NCBI RefSeq assembly: GCF_047511655.1
Contig: NC_133400.1
Location: forward strand, 1,183,001 to 1,247,000
DNA: 64,000 nucleotides
From: Castor canadensis
Taxonomy: Eukaryota > Chordata > Mammalia > Rodentia > Castoridae
Direction: 5' to 3'
Under the pieces are notes generated by a model. The model was given only the letters and a program-made list of their open reading frames with translations, was not told the origin of the DNA and searched no databases. The first letter of the stretch is position 1. Every line of letters starts with the position of its first letter. Below, one piece after another: positions 46,801-57,984 of the stretch. A program made the translations under genes and the position numbers.

Positions 46801-49800
46801 GGGAGAGCAGGGACAGGGTGGGGTCAGCCAGCACAGGGAAAGCTCTCTACAGTCCCAGTGGAATGACAGGCTCCACTGTGCCTGTGGTGACCAGGCTAGG
46901 CGGCAGGTGCTTTGTGCTGTGGATGATCAGTGGCCTGACAGCTGACATCAGGCACAATGGAGTAGTTTGGGCACTGGGTCCTTGTGGAAACCAAGGCTCA
47001 GAGAGGTCAAGTAACATGCTCAGTGTTACATGGCCAGTGGCCAGCAGAGCCTGAGCTGCAGCCAGATCTGTGTTCCCTTTAGCCTGTCACCCCTTGTTAA
47101 TGGGGCTACTGGCTGGGGCAGCACATACCACATCCCAGGCCCCTGGATGCTTCCAGATGACCTCCACGGGCAGCTAATCCCTAGAGATGGGCTTCTTGTC
47201 TCTCTCCTAGTGGGGCTCCCCTCCCTGGGTGAGGCACAGGAAGACAGGGTCATCTTTATCTCTGTTCACTCTCCTGGCTGCACTCTCTTCCCAAGCACCT
47301 GACCCCCTCTAGACTGTACGCACACAGCCCTACTGTCTCCTGGAAAGCAGACTGTCCCGTCTTCCCACCTCACAGGCAAGGAAACAGAGACATGGAGAGG
47401 GGAGGGGAGGGGAGAGAGCTTGAGTCTAGGGCTGTGCCATGTTCTTCCTCAGCAGTGTGCGTGGCCTGAGCCTGGAAGGCAAGAGGACTTGGCTCTCAGG
47501 ACCGGAGGCTGCTCATTTCCTGCAGCTCCAGTGTCCTGGCCTCCAGCCCAATAGCAGAGGAAACACATGTGCCCTGTCCCGACGCAGCCTGGTGCTGGAG
47601 AAGGGCCGGCTGGGGCCCCGATTGTACAGGAATAAGACAGAAGGATGGGCTCAGAGTGTGGTAGGTAGGCAGATGGGCAGAAGCCTAGCCCTGCTTTGTC
47701 CTGGAAGGCGGGTGGCTGCTGCTTCCTGGGGTTTTAGTCCCCTCCAGCAAGCTGAGTCTTATCTCCTGTGTGGTGGCTCCCAGACCCAGTCAGCTGGGTG
47801 CTGTTTGGAAAGGTGCAGTACTTATCTGCACTTGAGCGGGTTTTTTTTTTTTTTAATAAGCCTACTTACTCTGTTTTATTCAAATAAAGCCTTTTACTAA
47901 AACTTTGTGTATTAGGCCCTCTAACTGCAAGCCCAGGGTCACCTGCTGATACCCAGAGAGGCCACTATTCCTGTAGGAAGGACAATGCCACAGCATAGAG
48001 GGAGATGGGGTGGTGAGTGGGGGGCACCTAGCTTTCCCGGATGTGGCTGCCACTGTGTGTAGTGGGTTCCACAGCCAGGTATCCAGGTCCATTCCAGGCT
48101 CTGCCTCCCCACTGAGACCCACTGGGACCCCTCTACCTTGAGATCTCATCCACATGGCACATACAGAGAGCCAGCAAGATAAGGCTTGCGGGCTGGGAAC
48201 TCCTGGTGGCAAGGTCGAGGCAGCCCAACCAGGTGGCTTCTGCGTCACCTGCCTGCTGCCACGTGGCTCAATAATGGAGCAGGAGAGCAGAGATAAGCCG
48301 GTGGGGGGGGGTGGTAGGAGAGAACTCCAAGCCCTGGAGGGGAGCCCCACAATTCCAGCCTTGGTTTCCCACCAGTGATCTTCCCTCTGCACAGAGCTGC
48401 TGTGAGGATGGTGGGGAGCCTGGATCCCTGCTCACTGTGGACATATCTTTGTCCCACCACCAGCCCTGGATGGGTCACCTCTGTCTCTCTGTGATTGCTT
48501 CCTCTCATGACACTGGGAAATAGGGGCATGTGGGAATCCCTCTGAGCAGGGCCTTCCTGGCTGAGAAGCAGGCTGTTGGCCACCAAACTTTTGCTTCCAC
48601 TTTGGCCAGCAGAATGAAGTGGACACCTCTGGGCCGATGTAGGGTACGCATTCCACCAAAGAGCCTGCCTTTGGCCAGCAGGTGTCCCCAGTTTTAATGA
48701 ACAGTCTGCAGAGTCCCAAGGCTGTGAGACAGGGGCAAAGGTGTCTGCGAGGTCACAGTGGGGCAGGCACTGGGGGCAATGTGGCAGGTAGTGCTTGGCT
48801 CCCAGGTTGGGGACTAGAGGCTCCTATGGCACAGCTGTGCCCTGCCTGGGTGGGTGGCTCGGTGAGGCAGCTGGGCCTGGCCCTCCTTGCCTTGGCCTCC
48901 TGAGTCCCTAATGAATATTAATGAGTGGAGGAGGGTGAGAAAATTAATCTGCCTGATCCCCGATGGGCGCTGCGGTAACGATATGAAATCTAATTATTCC
49001 TCCCAATATTTCTAAACCCTCAAACTCAGACTGACAGCCTCGCGGCCACGCTAACGCTTATCGCTCTGGGGCGCAGCATGTTCCCGGCATGATAAAAACA
49101 CGCACAGCTCTGCTGACGCTGCACAACCCGGCCTTTCTGCGGAGCTCTGAGCGCAGGGAGCGCCACACCGCGTTCCTGACGGTGTCTGTGTGTAGGGAGT
49201 CTGCGTGGGGGGGAGCGGGAACAGGATGAGGAGGGAACCGGTGGGCTGCTACCCACCAACTCCCTAGGCAGCCAGGTCAGCAGGTCCCAAACAAAAGTTG
49301 GACCAGCCTGGCCTTCCTCCCATGGACCCCTCGCCCTTCTGAGTGGGACCTGTCAACCCACTTGTATGAGGAAGCCAGTGTCCCCTGCCTTCCTGCCAGT
49401 GTCCCCTGCCTTCCTGCTAGTTTGCCCATGGTCCCGCAGGGAGGAAGCATGGCCTGGCCTGTCCACCCAGGCAGCAGACCCCCACATCTGCCTGGAGCCA
49501 CCCTCTCACCCACGCTGGCAGCAACAGCAGCCAGGGTCAGAGGATGTGGATGAGCATCTGCTTCCCTGGGGAGAGCTGGTACCATGTGGGGCACCCCAAT
49601 TCTTTTATTTTCTTTTCTCATCTTCTTTTCCCCTGCTTCTAAGCAGCTAGGGACCAAAGCCCCCTTCTCTAGCATTGAAGACACTGGCTGAGGCTCCTCC
49701 TGATCCTGCCCTGTGAGGTATGGGGGCGGGGGGGAGGCCTGGGAGGGGTCTATTTTTCATTTCCCATCTTGGCCCTTTTGCCCAGACAATGGAAGACATG

Positions 49801-52800
49801 AAGCTGTGGTCACCTTCCTCCCTGGGCTTGGTGCCCAGCCAGGGCCCCACTTGTCCTGGATAGGTGTGTCCAGGGTTGGCGAAGGGCCCTGGAGTCTACC
49901 CCGCTCGCTGTCCTTTGGAGTCATCGTCCCTCCTTCCTGGTTCCCTGGCCAGCTCCACCCAGCCTGGGATGAGGGTGGCCACTTTAAATTCTCCCATGGA
50001 TCTAAGAATCCTCCTGTTCCCCCAACAAAGAGGTCAGTGTCTCAACTCTGTAGGGTGATAACCATGAGAAATCCTATCTGCACCGCATCCGCTGTGACAG
50101 CTGTATCTGAGGCTGTTCCCAAACCTCACTGGGCATCAATGAAGCCACCTGGGTAGGGGAGATAGGGCCCACTTTGGTGGGGAGCTGGCCACCCCCCCCA
50201 AGTCACCCTGGGCTGAGGTCCTGTGGTCACCAGGTGGCTTCCATCAGACCCCTCAACCCTCTCCCATCCTTCAGTCCATCCAGAGAGGCCACTGGCCCCT
50301 CCCCTTCCCATGATTATGGCCTCAGTCTCCTTACTTTCCCAGATGCTATAAGAAGCCCACTCTACAGGGAAGGTGCTGAGTCCCAGAGGTGACCGTGTGC
50401 ACAGAACCACGAGGCTTGGCCACACCCCTGCACCTTTTCCTTCATTCATTCCCTGATCGAGCACGGCTTCCGAGGACCAGCTGTGTGCTGGGGACACTGC
50501 AGACATGGAGGAGCAAGGGGCAGGAAATAGGGAGGAGCAAGGGACAGGGAACAGAAGGGACAAGGGACAGCAGGGAGCAGGGAACAGCAAGCACAGGCCT
50601 GGATGGTGACTGGGAGGATAGCTGGGTGCTGTCTTGGGTCCTGGAGGGAAGGTGCAGGTTCCACAGTGCGTGTGCCCTGTGCACGCTTGCTGGTCAACCC
50701 TCTATGCCAGGTGGATCTCAGCCACCCCCTCCAGGCCCCCAGCCCTTTATCTTGGGGTGGTCTCTGGCTCCAGGGGGGGGTCAGTTGTAGGAGGGCCTGA
50801 TGGCTGTGATTGCCCCAGCTCGAATGTGGGGCGGTGAGGGGGGAGGTCTCAGGACAACCTACTTCCCAAGGTCTTGGGGTGGTGGGAGGGGTCCCAGAGC
50901 CTGGGTACTTTCCAAGTTCCTCTGCCACAGGCAGGGAAACTGAGGCACAAAAGACAGGGTGCCCAGGATTCCTCAAGGGCAATGGCAGGCCTAGACTATT
51001 TTTTTCCCTGCCTGGTATTCCAGTCAAGGACCTGACCATCCTCTCAGGGGCTGCCCACCCCATGGAGGGCCAGGGTACCCACCTGGGCTGAGCCCCATCT
51101 CTGCTGCCTGCCAGCTTTGTGGAGTGGGCTGGATGGTGGTCTCCAGATATGTCCACCCATCGTGACCTTATTTAGGGAAAGGGTCTTTGCAGACGGAAAA
51201 AGATCTCAAGATGAGATGATTCAGGATCAGGGTGGGCTCTAAACCCTGTGACCTACGTCTCTCAGAGAGAAGAGGCAGGGAGGAGATAGAAAGGCCACAT
51301 GAAAACTGCGCAGAGACAGTGATGTGTCCCCTGCCAAGGGTTGCCAAGGACCACCTGGGACCGCAGACACTGGGAGAGGCCGTGGGCAGATTCTACTCTG
51401 GAGGCACTATAAGACTGGCACTGCACTTTATGACCTCTGCTTTCTGGTTTCCAGTGTGGAAGGGAAGAAACCCATGTCAGCTGTGGTGCTCAGGAGATCT
51501 CAGTGGGGAGGATCTGCCTACTGCCAGGATGTGTTCAGGCACCACCCATATTCCAGTTGGGGACAATGAGGATAGGTGACCAAGAGCCTGGGTAAAGCAC
51601 TCGCTGCATGGCTGGTGCCAAGGCCAGCATCCCAGACACCAAGCTCGGCACCATTGGGTAGGGGCTGGCAGGCCACGAAGGGCCAGGTGGTAATGGCAGG
51701 ACACCAGGCCGTCCCTTCTGCGCACAGGACAGTTTGGCCAGCACCAGGGTGGGCCAGATCTGCCAGCAGGCAAGAGGGGGGATGCAGGGAGGCGAAGTAG
51801 GGCACAGCCAGAGCAGTGTGGGTAAAGACACAGTGCACAAGAGCTGGGCTGCGCATCTCCAAGTCACCGGAATGTGGGCTGAGTCATCACCAGAAGTCTT
51901 GGGGAGGAGATCTTCCCTGGGTATCCCGTCCCTTCTGAATTTATTACCTATGACAAAGACATAAGTGAAACTGACAGGGAGGGTCTGACTCAACTCCCTC
52001 TAGTGCTGGCAGAGATACTGCTGGCCAGGCTTGCCCTGTTGTGATTTGGGCTCTGCCATGGCAGTGACCCCTGTGCCAGCCTTTGGGGCTCTCTACATGG
52101 CCAGGAGTGATGGATTCTCAACCTGTGGTGCCTTCAGAACTCCTATACCCTCCCCAGGTGAGGGAGCCTTGGGCCATTGTGGGCTGACCCACTCCACATC
52201 TATCTCCAGAAGTTATGTGGAGGTTGGGCTCAGGTGGTCCTATTTCAACCTCTAGAGCAGGGGCTTTTTCCTGCTGGGTCCACCACCCTGCTTGGAAGCC
52301 AGGGGCCTCCCCTGGCCTCACTGATGCTGTGGTGGCTTGTGACTAAAGTGAGTGAGCTATAAGGGACACTGGATTGGCCAAGGGCAGAGCCAGCAAGGCC
52401 AGGCTGGGTGAAGGAGTTAGCTCCCTTGCTCATCCACCACCCATCATGTATCCATCCATTCACCATTCATCTATCCAGCCATCCAGGTTCTCTATGCATC
52501 CATCTGTCCACTCACCTATCCACCATCCATCCACCCCCATCTCCCATTCATCCATTTATCCACCCATCCATTCACCCATTCACCATCCACCTGCTCATCT
52601 CACCACTCATCTGTCCATCCCCCATCTGTCCAACCAATTTCCATCTATCCATCCAGGCACTCATTCACCATCCACCTGTTAGTTAGTTAGATATAAGCAG
52701 CAAGCCAAGGAAATGCAAGGGAGTGTTCAGTCTGTACCTAGCAACTTACTGATTTTGAGGACTAAATCAGTTACACAAAAGTTAGCTGTATCTCCTGTCT

Positions 52801-55800
52801 AGTTATAAAAAGAACATAAAGGCTGCCAAAGCACAACACCAGCTCAAGCTCAAAGCAGCTGGGGTGACCAAAAGTTTCCTTTGGGTCATTAACATGTCAT
52901 TTTAATCTTGTGATTGCAGAGTCCCCTCACGTCCCCTCCCCCCAAGGGGCTTCTCTTAGGTGGTGATGGGTAATCACGTGCACAAAGGAATTGCTGTTAC
53001 ACAGCAAGGGAGATGTCAGTCACTGAGGAGCACATGCCCTACGAGGTGGAGAAGAGGGAGGGATTCAAACAAGTCCCCCTTACACCAATATGGAGGCAGG
53101 ACATCCAGAGATTGGGGGTTGGTCTTCTCGTTGAGATGACCTGTATTTCTGGAGGATGTATTGCTATAGTTTTCACTATTTTTGCATCTTGCTTGAACTC
53201 TTTTCTTGCAGAGATGCAAGAATTAAGGACTCAAGCAGGGTGCTGGTGGCTCACGCCTGTAATCCTAGCCACTCAGGAGGCAGAGATCAGAAGGATCACA
53301 GTTCAAAGCCAGCCCAGGCAAATAATTTGTGAGACCCTATCTAGAAAAAACCCAACACAAAAAAGGGCTGGTGGAATGGCTCAAGTGGTAAGAGCACCTG
53401 CTCAGCAAGCATGAGGCCCTGAGTTCAAACCCCAGTACTGCCCCCTCCAAAAAAATTGAGGACTCCAACAAAAATTCTGGTAACACATCCACTCATTCAG
53501 TCCACTACTCTGTCTGTCCATCTACCCATCTACTGTTCACCCATTTATCCAATCTTCATTTCATCCTTCCATCTACTCTCCCACTCTCCATTCACCCACC
53601 CATTTACTCATTTATCTATTCATCCACACGTGCATCCATCCAGCCATCTGTTTTCCTGTCCTTTCATCCATCCATCCATCCATCCATCCATCCACATACT
53701 TATCCATCTGTCCACCCATGGCCCTATTAATCCATTCCTATCCATTTACCCACTTATGTGTCCATCCCCCTACCTATCCATCCCCCCACCCACCTGTCCA
53801 CCCATCCACCCATCCATCCATCCACCCACCCATCCATCCCTCCATCCATCCATCCCTCCATCCATCCATCCATCCACCCATCCATCCACCCACCCATCCA
53901 TCCATCCATCCATCCGCCCACCTGTCCACCCATCCTCCACCCATCCATCCATCCGTCCACCCATCCATCCATCCACTCATCCATCCACCCATCCACCCAT
54001 CCACCCATCATGTGTTTCTTCTGTGCCTGGCCAAGTCTGGAGCTGGCTGGACCCCTAAGGAACCTAGTCTCCAACTCCTGGTTTTGCAGTGGTGGAAACC
54101 ACTGCTGGATCAGGGAAGGGTTGGCAACTCAGTTCCAGATCAAGACTATCAACTCTCCGCTCAGGGCCTTGCGACTTGGTTTCCTTCTTGGGCGCTTGGC
54201 CCGATAGCTGGTGTGTGAGGGACCGTGGGAGAAGTCCTCCTCCCCAACTTGCCCCCACTGTGAGCAGCCCCAGCCCAAGGAGACCACGAGGAAGGGTTAC
54301 CAAGTCCACATCAGCTCCCTCCTCCTTCTCTGAGGGGAGAAGAGGAATTGCCTGGCTGATAGGACCATGGGGCAGGAGGCAATGTCTTCCTCAGGCAGCA
54401 AGGGGGAGAGAATGGGGACCCATCAGCCGAGCTTGATAAGGGGCCGCTGGATGTTAGCAAAAATATTTAGACAATAAACGAAGTATCGGAAAAGCACACG
54501 TATCTTTCAGAAATCAATCATCTGAGCGGTGTCTGGACGCCTGGCGCCAAGGCAGAGATAGTGGCTCGCTGGGGAGATAAGGGTTAATCAAGGATTGAAT
54601 TCTGCAGAGATGGGGGGAGGAGGGCGGGAGGCTGCTGGAGCCCAAAGGCTCTTCTGACCCCCACACTCCCCTGGCCTCATCTTGTGCCTGGGGAGGGTTT
54701 CTACCCTGTGCCACCTCCCCAGGTTGACCTGAGTCCCAGTCTGCAGGAAGGCAAACCCTGGAGGGAGGGGTGGCTCACGGAGGTGCCAGCCCCTCAGCCC
54801 TGTGTGAAGGCACACATGGGCTCCAGCTCTCCCTGGCTCTGATGCTAGTGACTCGCAAGTAACTCACCTTCTCAGAGCCTCAGTTCTGTCATCTGTAAAG
54901 TGGGGACAGTGGTACCCACCTCCTGGGGATGGGGGAGATGAGGGGAGTGTCTGCAACATACGCGCCATGGGGGAGCAGAAGAGAGAGGCACAGGACAGGA
55001 TGAGATCTCCATTGGCTCTGGGCCATGCCTGCCTTTGCCTCCGTCACTCATATGGATTTTCATGACACTTTAAGATGGAAGCTACAGAGCTTCTGCCTGC
55101 GATTCTTCCTTCAACCCCACACCTCTCCCAGAAGTCTCCAGTGATGCAGATCTCACTCCCTGCAGAGCCACTTGAACTCGAGGCTTCTGACCCACATGGA
55201 GTGGGATCCATCACGCAGGCTTCTGCTGTCCTAACATCCCTGCCTGGGGCCCCCTCTTCAGCTGGCCACAGCATCCACTGGGCATGCCCGAGGTCAACAG
55301 CCACTAGTGGCTCATCTCATTGAACCCACCCAGCCACCTGACAGGTGGGGGTGCCCGCTTCTGCCCGCTCACAGAAAGCTGGCAGCTCTGCCTCCCTCTC
55401 CCTCGGAGAGGTGGGAGGTTCTGCAGACTCCAGCCTAAAGGAAACTTCGGGGCTCCTTGTGTCCTGTCCAAGGTCCCCACAGCTGAGGAAAATGGAGGCT
55501 CAGAGTGGGCAGGGACCTGCCTAGGACTCATAGTAAGTAAGCAGCCTAAAGACCTGCACCCTGGGCAACAAGCAACATAGACATGAAAGTGGACACCCTG
55601 TGTCCAGAGTCAGCCCTTGCTGTCTCACTGAGTGGCCTGGGACAAAATAAAAGGCTGTGTGGATGACCCAGGGGCCTCCATGGGGCTACACATTTGAACC
55701 TGGGAGGTCTTTTCAACATCAGAGACTTTGGCCCACATGTAGTGAGGTGGAGGGGGACTGCCAGTGCAGGGCCACAGGAGCTGCAGCTGCTGTTGCTTCC

Positions 55801-56953
55801 CCACAGATGCTGCTTCAGGCTGAGGTCCTGGAACTCATTTCTGAAGCTAAGGAACAGGGGCTCCAACTGCCGGGTCAGAGCTGGGTAAAGCTGCCAGGGC
55901 AGAATTCTGGCCTCTGGGCACTGGAGAAGTCCAGCCCACACAGCCCTGTCCTCACCTGCAGGGAGTGCCAGGAAGGCTGCCTTAGACAAGAGACCTGGCA
56001 CCATATGGCACTGGCCAGCCAGTGCACACCAGGGGCCAAGCCATGCTTGAATGCCAGTCACCTCAGGAGACCATGAGAGTCCAGGCCCTGGGAACACTTG
56101 CACATTGAGACACTTGGTCCTGGCTTAAGAGCAGACCGGGGTGCCACTCGGCCCCCTCAGGCCAACACCATGGGGCTTGGAGGTATCTCCCAGAGGCTTG
56201 TGTACAAGCCCTGTGAATTTCTGTCATCACATCCTATCCACACTGCAGCTCAGCTCACACTTGCAGGCCCTTTTCAACTTAAAATGGAACCCTTGTAACC
56301 CTCTGCCATAGACAGAGGAGCCCAGAAGTAAATCCAGGACAGACACACTGTGAGATGGTGTCCAGCAGGAAGGGGGCTGCCATGGGGAGGCTCTGCCCAG
56401 GTGAGGGTGCTGCGATGAAGAGGGCTGACCAGTATGTGCTGCCACGCTGACCACTGCACCACACCACCCGTCCTTGCATCACAAGGTTCTCCTGGGCAGA
56501 AGGGGGATGGCGTTCTTTCCCTCACTGAAGCCCCCAAGTGCCTTGCAGCACCTGCCCCACTTGGGCCTCCTTGTCACTGCGACACAAGGACATCATGGCA
56601 GCTCCGAACCCTGATTCTTGAGCCTCTTCCCCCTTTCTGCCCAGCTCCCACTGGAGGTTAAGGTTAACCCCCACTTCCAGGGGAGCTTCCCACCCTCTGG
56701 GACCCAACACTGCAATTCCTGTCTCCTGACAGACTCCTCCCAAAGGGGCCAGAGCCCCTGGGTTGGGGTATCAGCCAGCCTAGTTCAGGGGCTGCACACT
56801 GCCCTAGGCTGGTCCTTACCGCTTCTGCCTTCCTGGGGGATGAGGCTCTGGTCTGGATGCTCCCGGGAAACGGGCCCCAGGACAGGCCCTCGGCCAGGCT
56901 GAGTCGGGCCCGAACACACGTCTGCCCATCCTGGAGCTCCAGCTCAAGGTCCT
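39093..56953 (-). CDS. ZFPM1: ZFPM1 (FOG1) zinc-finger cofactor of GATA factors, 3' seven coding exons
   Basis: ZFPM1 (Friend of GATA 1) is a nuclear protein that binds the N-terminal finger of GATA1 and recruits corepressors. It acts in erythroid and megakaryocyte development. I join 56953-56820, 46797-46695, 44870-44664, 41912-41682, 41337-41242, 41158-41012 and 40849-39093. Every junction has GT/AG sites and keeps frame, giving 891 codons plus stop. Nine zinc fingers are seen: CCHC finger 1, C2H2 fingers 2-4, CCHC fingers 5-7, a C2H2-like finger 8 and CCHC finger 9. The CtBP motif PIDLSKRP and the C-terminus [10 protein letters not shown] are present. The human protein is about 1006 residues, so roughly the first 100 residues are encoded in exons beyond 64000. 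The gene converges with TRHR2. Identification rests on recalled human/mouse FOG1 and is very secure; the N-terminal exons were looked for to 64000 and not found. Confidence 0.95.
40850..41011 (-). other. ZFPM1: 162-bp stop-free, in-frame ZFPM1 intron
   Basis: The donor CCCCCAG/GTGAGCAG and acceptor CTCCTTGCAG/ACAGC are good, and spliced FOG1 proteins join Leu-Pro-Pro directly to Asp-Ser-Leu here. The intron is 162 bases (54 codons), a multiple of three, and has no stop in the coding frame. Unspliced RNA would therefore encode a longer FOG1. I take splicing as the norm from the human protein; retention is only a possibility. Confidence 0.8.
41012..41158 (-). CDS. ZFPM1: ZFPM1 coding exon with zinc finger 4
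   Basis: The acceptor GGCCCACAG precedes GTGTCTGTCACAACTG. It encodes the C2H2 finger starting [17 protein letters not shown], then [18 protein letters not shown] up to KLPP. It ends with phase 1 before a GTGAGC donor. Confidence 0.95.
41242..41337 (-). CDS. ZFPM1: ZFPM1 coding exon with zinc finger 3
   Basis: The acceptor GTGTTCCAG precedes GAGAGCGTCCC. The 96-base exon encodes [19 protein letters not shown] through [10 protein letters not shown], a C2H2 finger with its linker. The donor is GTAGGT. The intron to the next exon is only 83 bases. Confidence 0.95.
41682..41912 (-). CDS. ZFPM1: ZFPM1 coding exon with zinc fingers 1 and 2
   Basis: The acceptor CCCCCAACAG precedes AAGACGTCTTCC. 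The 231-base exon encodes finger 1 of CCHC type ([17 protein letters not shown] with a final Cys), which in FOG1 is one of the GATA-binding fingers. It continues through [17 protein letters not shown], finger 2 (C2H2). The donor is GTGAGC. Confidence 0.95.
41913..44663 (-). other. ZFPM1 intron, no other gene seen
   Basis: About 2.75 kb of mostly unique sequence with a GT microsatellite at 43739-43863. No SINE or exon was recognised in it. Confidence 0.6.
43739..43863. repeat. (GT)n microsatellite with GGT variants
   Basis: A TGTGTGTG run interrupted by GTGGTGTGG and GGGTGGTG phrases, inside a ZFPM1 intron. Confidence 0.9.
44664..44870 (-). CDS. ZFPM1: ZFPM1 coding exon upstream of finger 1
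   Basis: The acceptor GTACCCCCCAG precedes ATGATGCCCTCTGG. The 207-base exon encodes [16 protein letters not shown], an acidic/Pro linker with [10 protein letters not shown], and [19 protein letters not shown]. The first base of the final Lys codon ends the exon before GTGAGT. The sequence matches this region of mammalian FOG1 closely. Confidence 0.95.
46695..46797 (-). CDS. ZFPM1: ZFPM1 coding exon ([14 protein letters not shown])
   Basis: The acceptor GCTCTCCCTAG precedes GACCCGGCCATGACC. The 103-base exon encodes a PR-domain-like N-terminal piece through [13 protein letters not shown] and ends AAGG before GTTGGT. The donor is weaker than the others (GTTGGT), but frame and homology support it. 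Confidence 0.92.
47758..48297. promoter_or_regulatory. Candidate intronic GATA-motif cluster
   Basis: CTTATCT occurs at 47758-47764 and 47821-47827, and AGATAAG at 48177-48183 and 48291-48297. All four match WGATAR on one strand or the other. The spread over 540 bases makes it weaker than the tight clusters. Function is inferred. Confidence 0.25.
48905..49110. promoter_or_regulatory. Candidate conserved non-coding element in ZFPM1 intron
   Basis: This AT-rich, non-repetitive stretch departs from its GC-rich surroundings. It has TAATGAATATTAATGAG, AAATTAATC and ATCTAATTATTCC (homeodomain-like cores), CTTATC at 49057-49062 and ATGATAA at 49089-49095, plus several CpGs. The motif density is typical of developmental enhancers, but conservation was not tested. 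Confidence 0.35.
51130..51330 (+). repeat. Possible old LTR-type repeat
   Basis: The phrases GACCTTATTTAGGGAAAGGG, TCTTTGCAGACGG, AGATGAGATGATTCAGGATC and GGGTGGGCTCTAAACC follow the common old LTR-family wording. Confidence 0.4.
52430..52685. repeat. (CATC)n microsatellite, left block
   Basis: About 255 bases of CATC/CCAT units with CACC and TTCA variants. It ends at GTTAGTTAGTTAG. A second, longer block begins about 800 bases to the right. Confidence 0.95.
53236..53453 (+). repeat. B1-ID composite SINE with target-site duplication
   Basis: GGTGGCTCACGCCTGTAATCC, the AGCCAGCCCAGGCAAAT block, GGGCTGGTGGAATGGCTCAAG and GTTCAAACCCCAG are in order. AATTAAGGACTCAA (53221-53234) and AATTGAGGACTCCAA (53454-53468) flank it as a near-perfect target-site duplication. 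Confidence 0.9.
53476..54014. repeat. (CATC)n microsatellite, right block
   Basis: About 540 bases of tetranucleotide repeat, purest from 53667 on. Both strands have long open frames of His/Pro/Ser or Trp/Met/Asp/Gly type, none of which is a gene. Confidence 0.95.
54434..54581. promoter_or_regulatory. Candidate GATA-motif cluster in ZFPM1 intron
   Basis: TGATAAG (54434-54440), TATCT (54501-54505, reverse), AGATAG (54556-54561) and AGATAAG (54575-54581) lie within 148 bases, together with AT-rich TATTTAGACAATAAACG and GGTTAATC. An E-box-like CATCTG lies near 54529. Erythroid enhancers often pair GATA and E-box sites; the activity here is inferred. Confidence 0.35.
54845..54960 (+). repeat. 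Possible MIR fragment
   Basis: AACTCACCTTCTCAGAGCCT, CAGTTCTGTCATCTGTAAAG and TGGGGACAGTGGTACCC follow the MIR core order. Confidence 0.45.
56820..56953 (-). CDS. ZFPM1: ZFPM1 coding exon ([17 protein letters not shown])
   Basis: The acceptor CTCTCCACAG precedes AGGACCTTGAGCTG. The exon encodes a stretch ending [18 protein letters not shown] then RKAEA, and its donor is GTAAGG. The first two bases complete a codon begun in an upstream exon outside the window. This is the most 5' ZFPM1 exon I can see. Confidence 0.93.
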
Positions 56954-57880
56954 CTGTGGAGAGACAGGACTAGGGTGAGGTTTGGCCGTGGCAACCCCAG
57001 TCACCTCCCACTGGGTAGAACCTCAGCAGGCCTGCCGAGGGGCTGAGAGGGAAGATGGTGTGTGGGCTTCTATTATAGTAATGGGGAGGGGGCATGGGAG
57101 GACTTTTTAGGGCCCCATGTCCTGCAGAGACCACAGCGAGGGATCTGTAGCTCAGGGTGGGCAGGTGGCTGGGGGCCCCTGGTTAGCTACACTGCAGGCT
57201 TGAACAGGGTCTGCAGAACCTGGCCCCACTGTGTGACATCTGTGGAACCTTGTGCAGTGGCTGAGTGGTGGCCCCACATGGTCTGTCCACCTACATCCAT
57301 GCACGTGCAGAGAAAGGTTTCAGCAGATGTGACTGAATGATCTTTTTTTTTTTTTTAATGAAGGATCTCGAGGTGAGGTCAGCCTGAATTAGCAGGGGGC
57401 CCTGAATCCAGTGTCTGTAAGAAAAGGGGACAGAGAAGGCAGAGAAGACCCAGTGGACACTGGAGCCATGCGGCCACATATGAGGAGCTGGAGGCAGGGC
57501 TGAGCTGCAAGCATCAACTTGACCTGCAGACAACTGTGTAGGGCTTCTGGCCACAGACCACGATGGGCTGTTTGCTGTTTCGAGCCCTCAGGTTGTGCTA
57601 ATTAGTGGTGTTAGCCACACACCTGGCTGCCTCCTGCCCTCCCTGAGCCTCAGCCTCATTGGACAACAGGGATGATGATGGCCACTCCCTCAGGGGGTGG
57701 TGCCTCCTAGGCTGCACACCTTCCGCTCAGGAGGGCAGTGCCACCTCATGCCTTGCCTGCCGCTAGGGCTGCTGGCCCACGGAGGCCTCACATGGCCTGG
57801 CCTGGTCCCCTGGCTGGAGTGCTGCGGCGGCCCCACTTCCTGGAGCCCCATCGGGCAGGCTGTGGCCTTAATGGGCGCGA

Positions 57881-57984
57881 TTATCAGATAACTGCCCGCC
57901 TAATGGCAGAGATAAGGTGTAAATACGCCAGGAGGCCCCGCAGAGACTTTTAACTGGGCCTTTGTCTTCCCCAGGGCAGATAAG
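57881..57984. promoter_or_regulatory. Tight GATA-motif cluster in ZFPM1 intron
   Basis: TTATCAGATAA (57881-57891) is a back-to-back pair of GATA sites. AGATAAG follows at 57910-57916 and again at 57978-57984. Four sites lie within 104 bases, with AT-rich TTAATGGGCGCG and GTGTAAATACGCC around them. This is the strongest motif cluster I noticed and a good candidate for GATA1/2 binding. Confidence 0.4.

Larger units (their letters stand above)
46798..56819 (-). other. Large ZFPM1 intron (10 kb)
   Basis: It contains two CATC microsatellites (52.4 and 53.5-54.0 kb), one B1-ID SINE, LTR-like fragments and GATA-motif clusters near 47.8-48.3, 48.9-49.1 and 54.4-54.6 kb. No other exon was recognised. 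Confidence 0.6.

Noticed and set aside
53456-54074. Long open frames on both strands
   Set aside because: They are translations of the CATC repeat.
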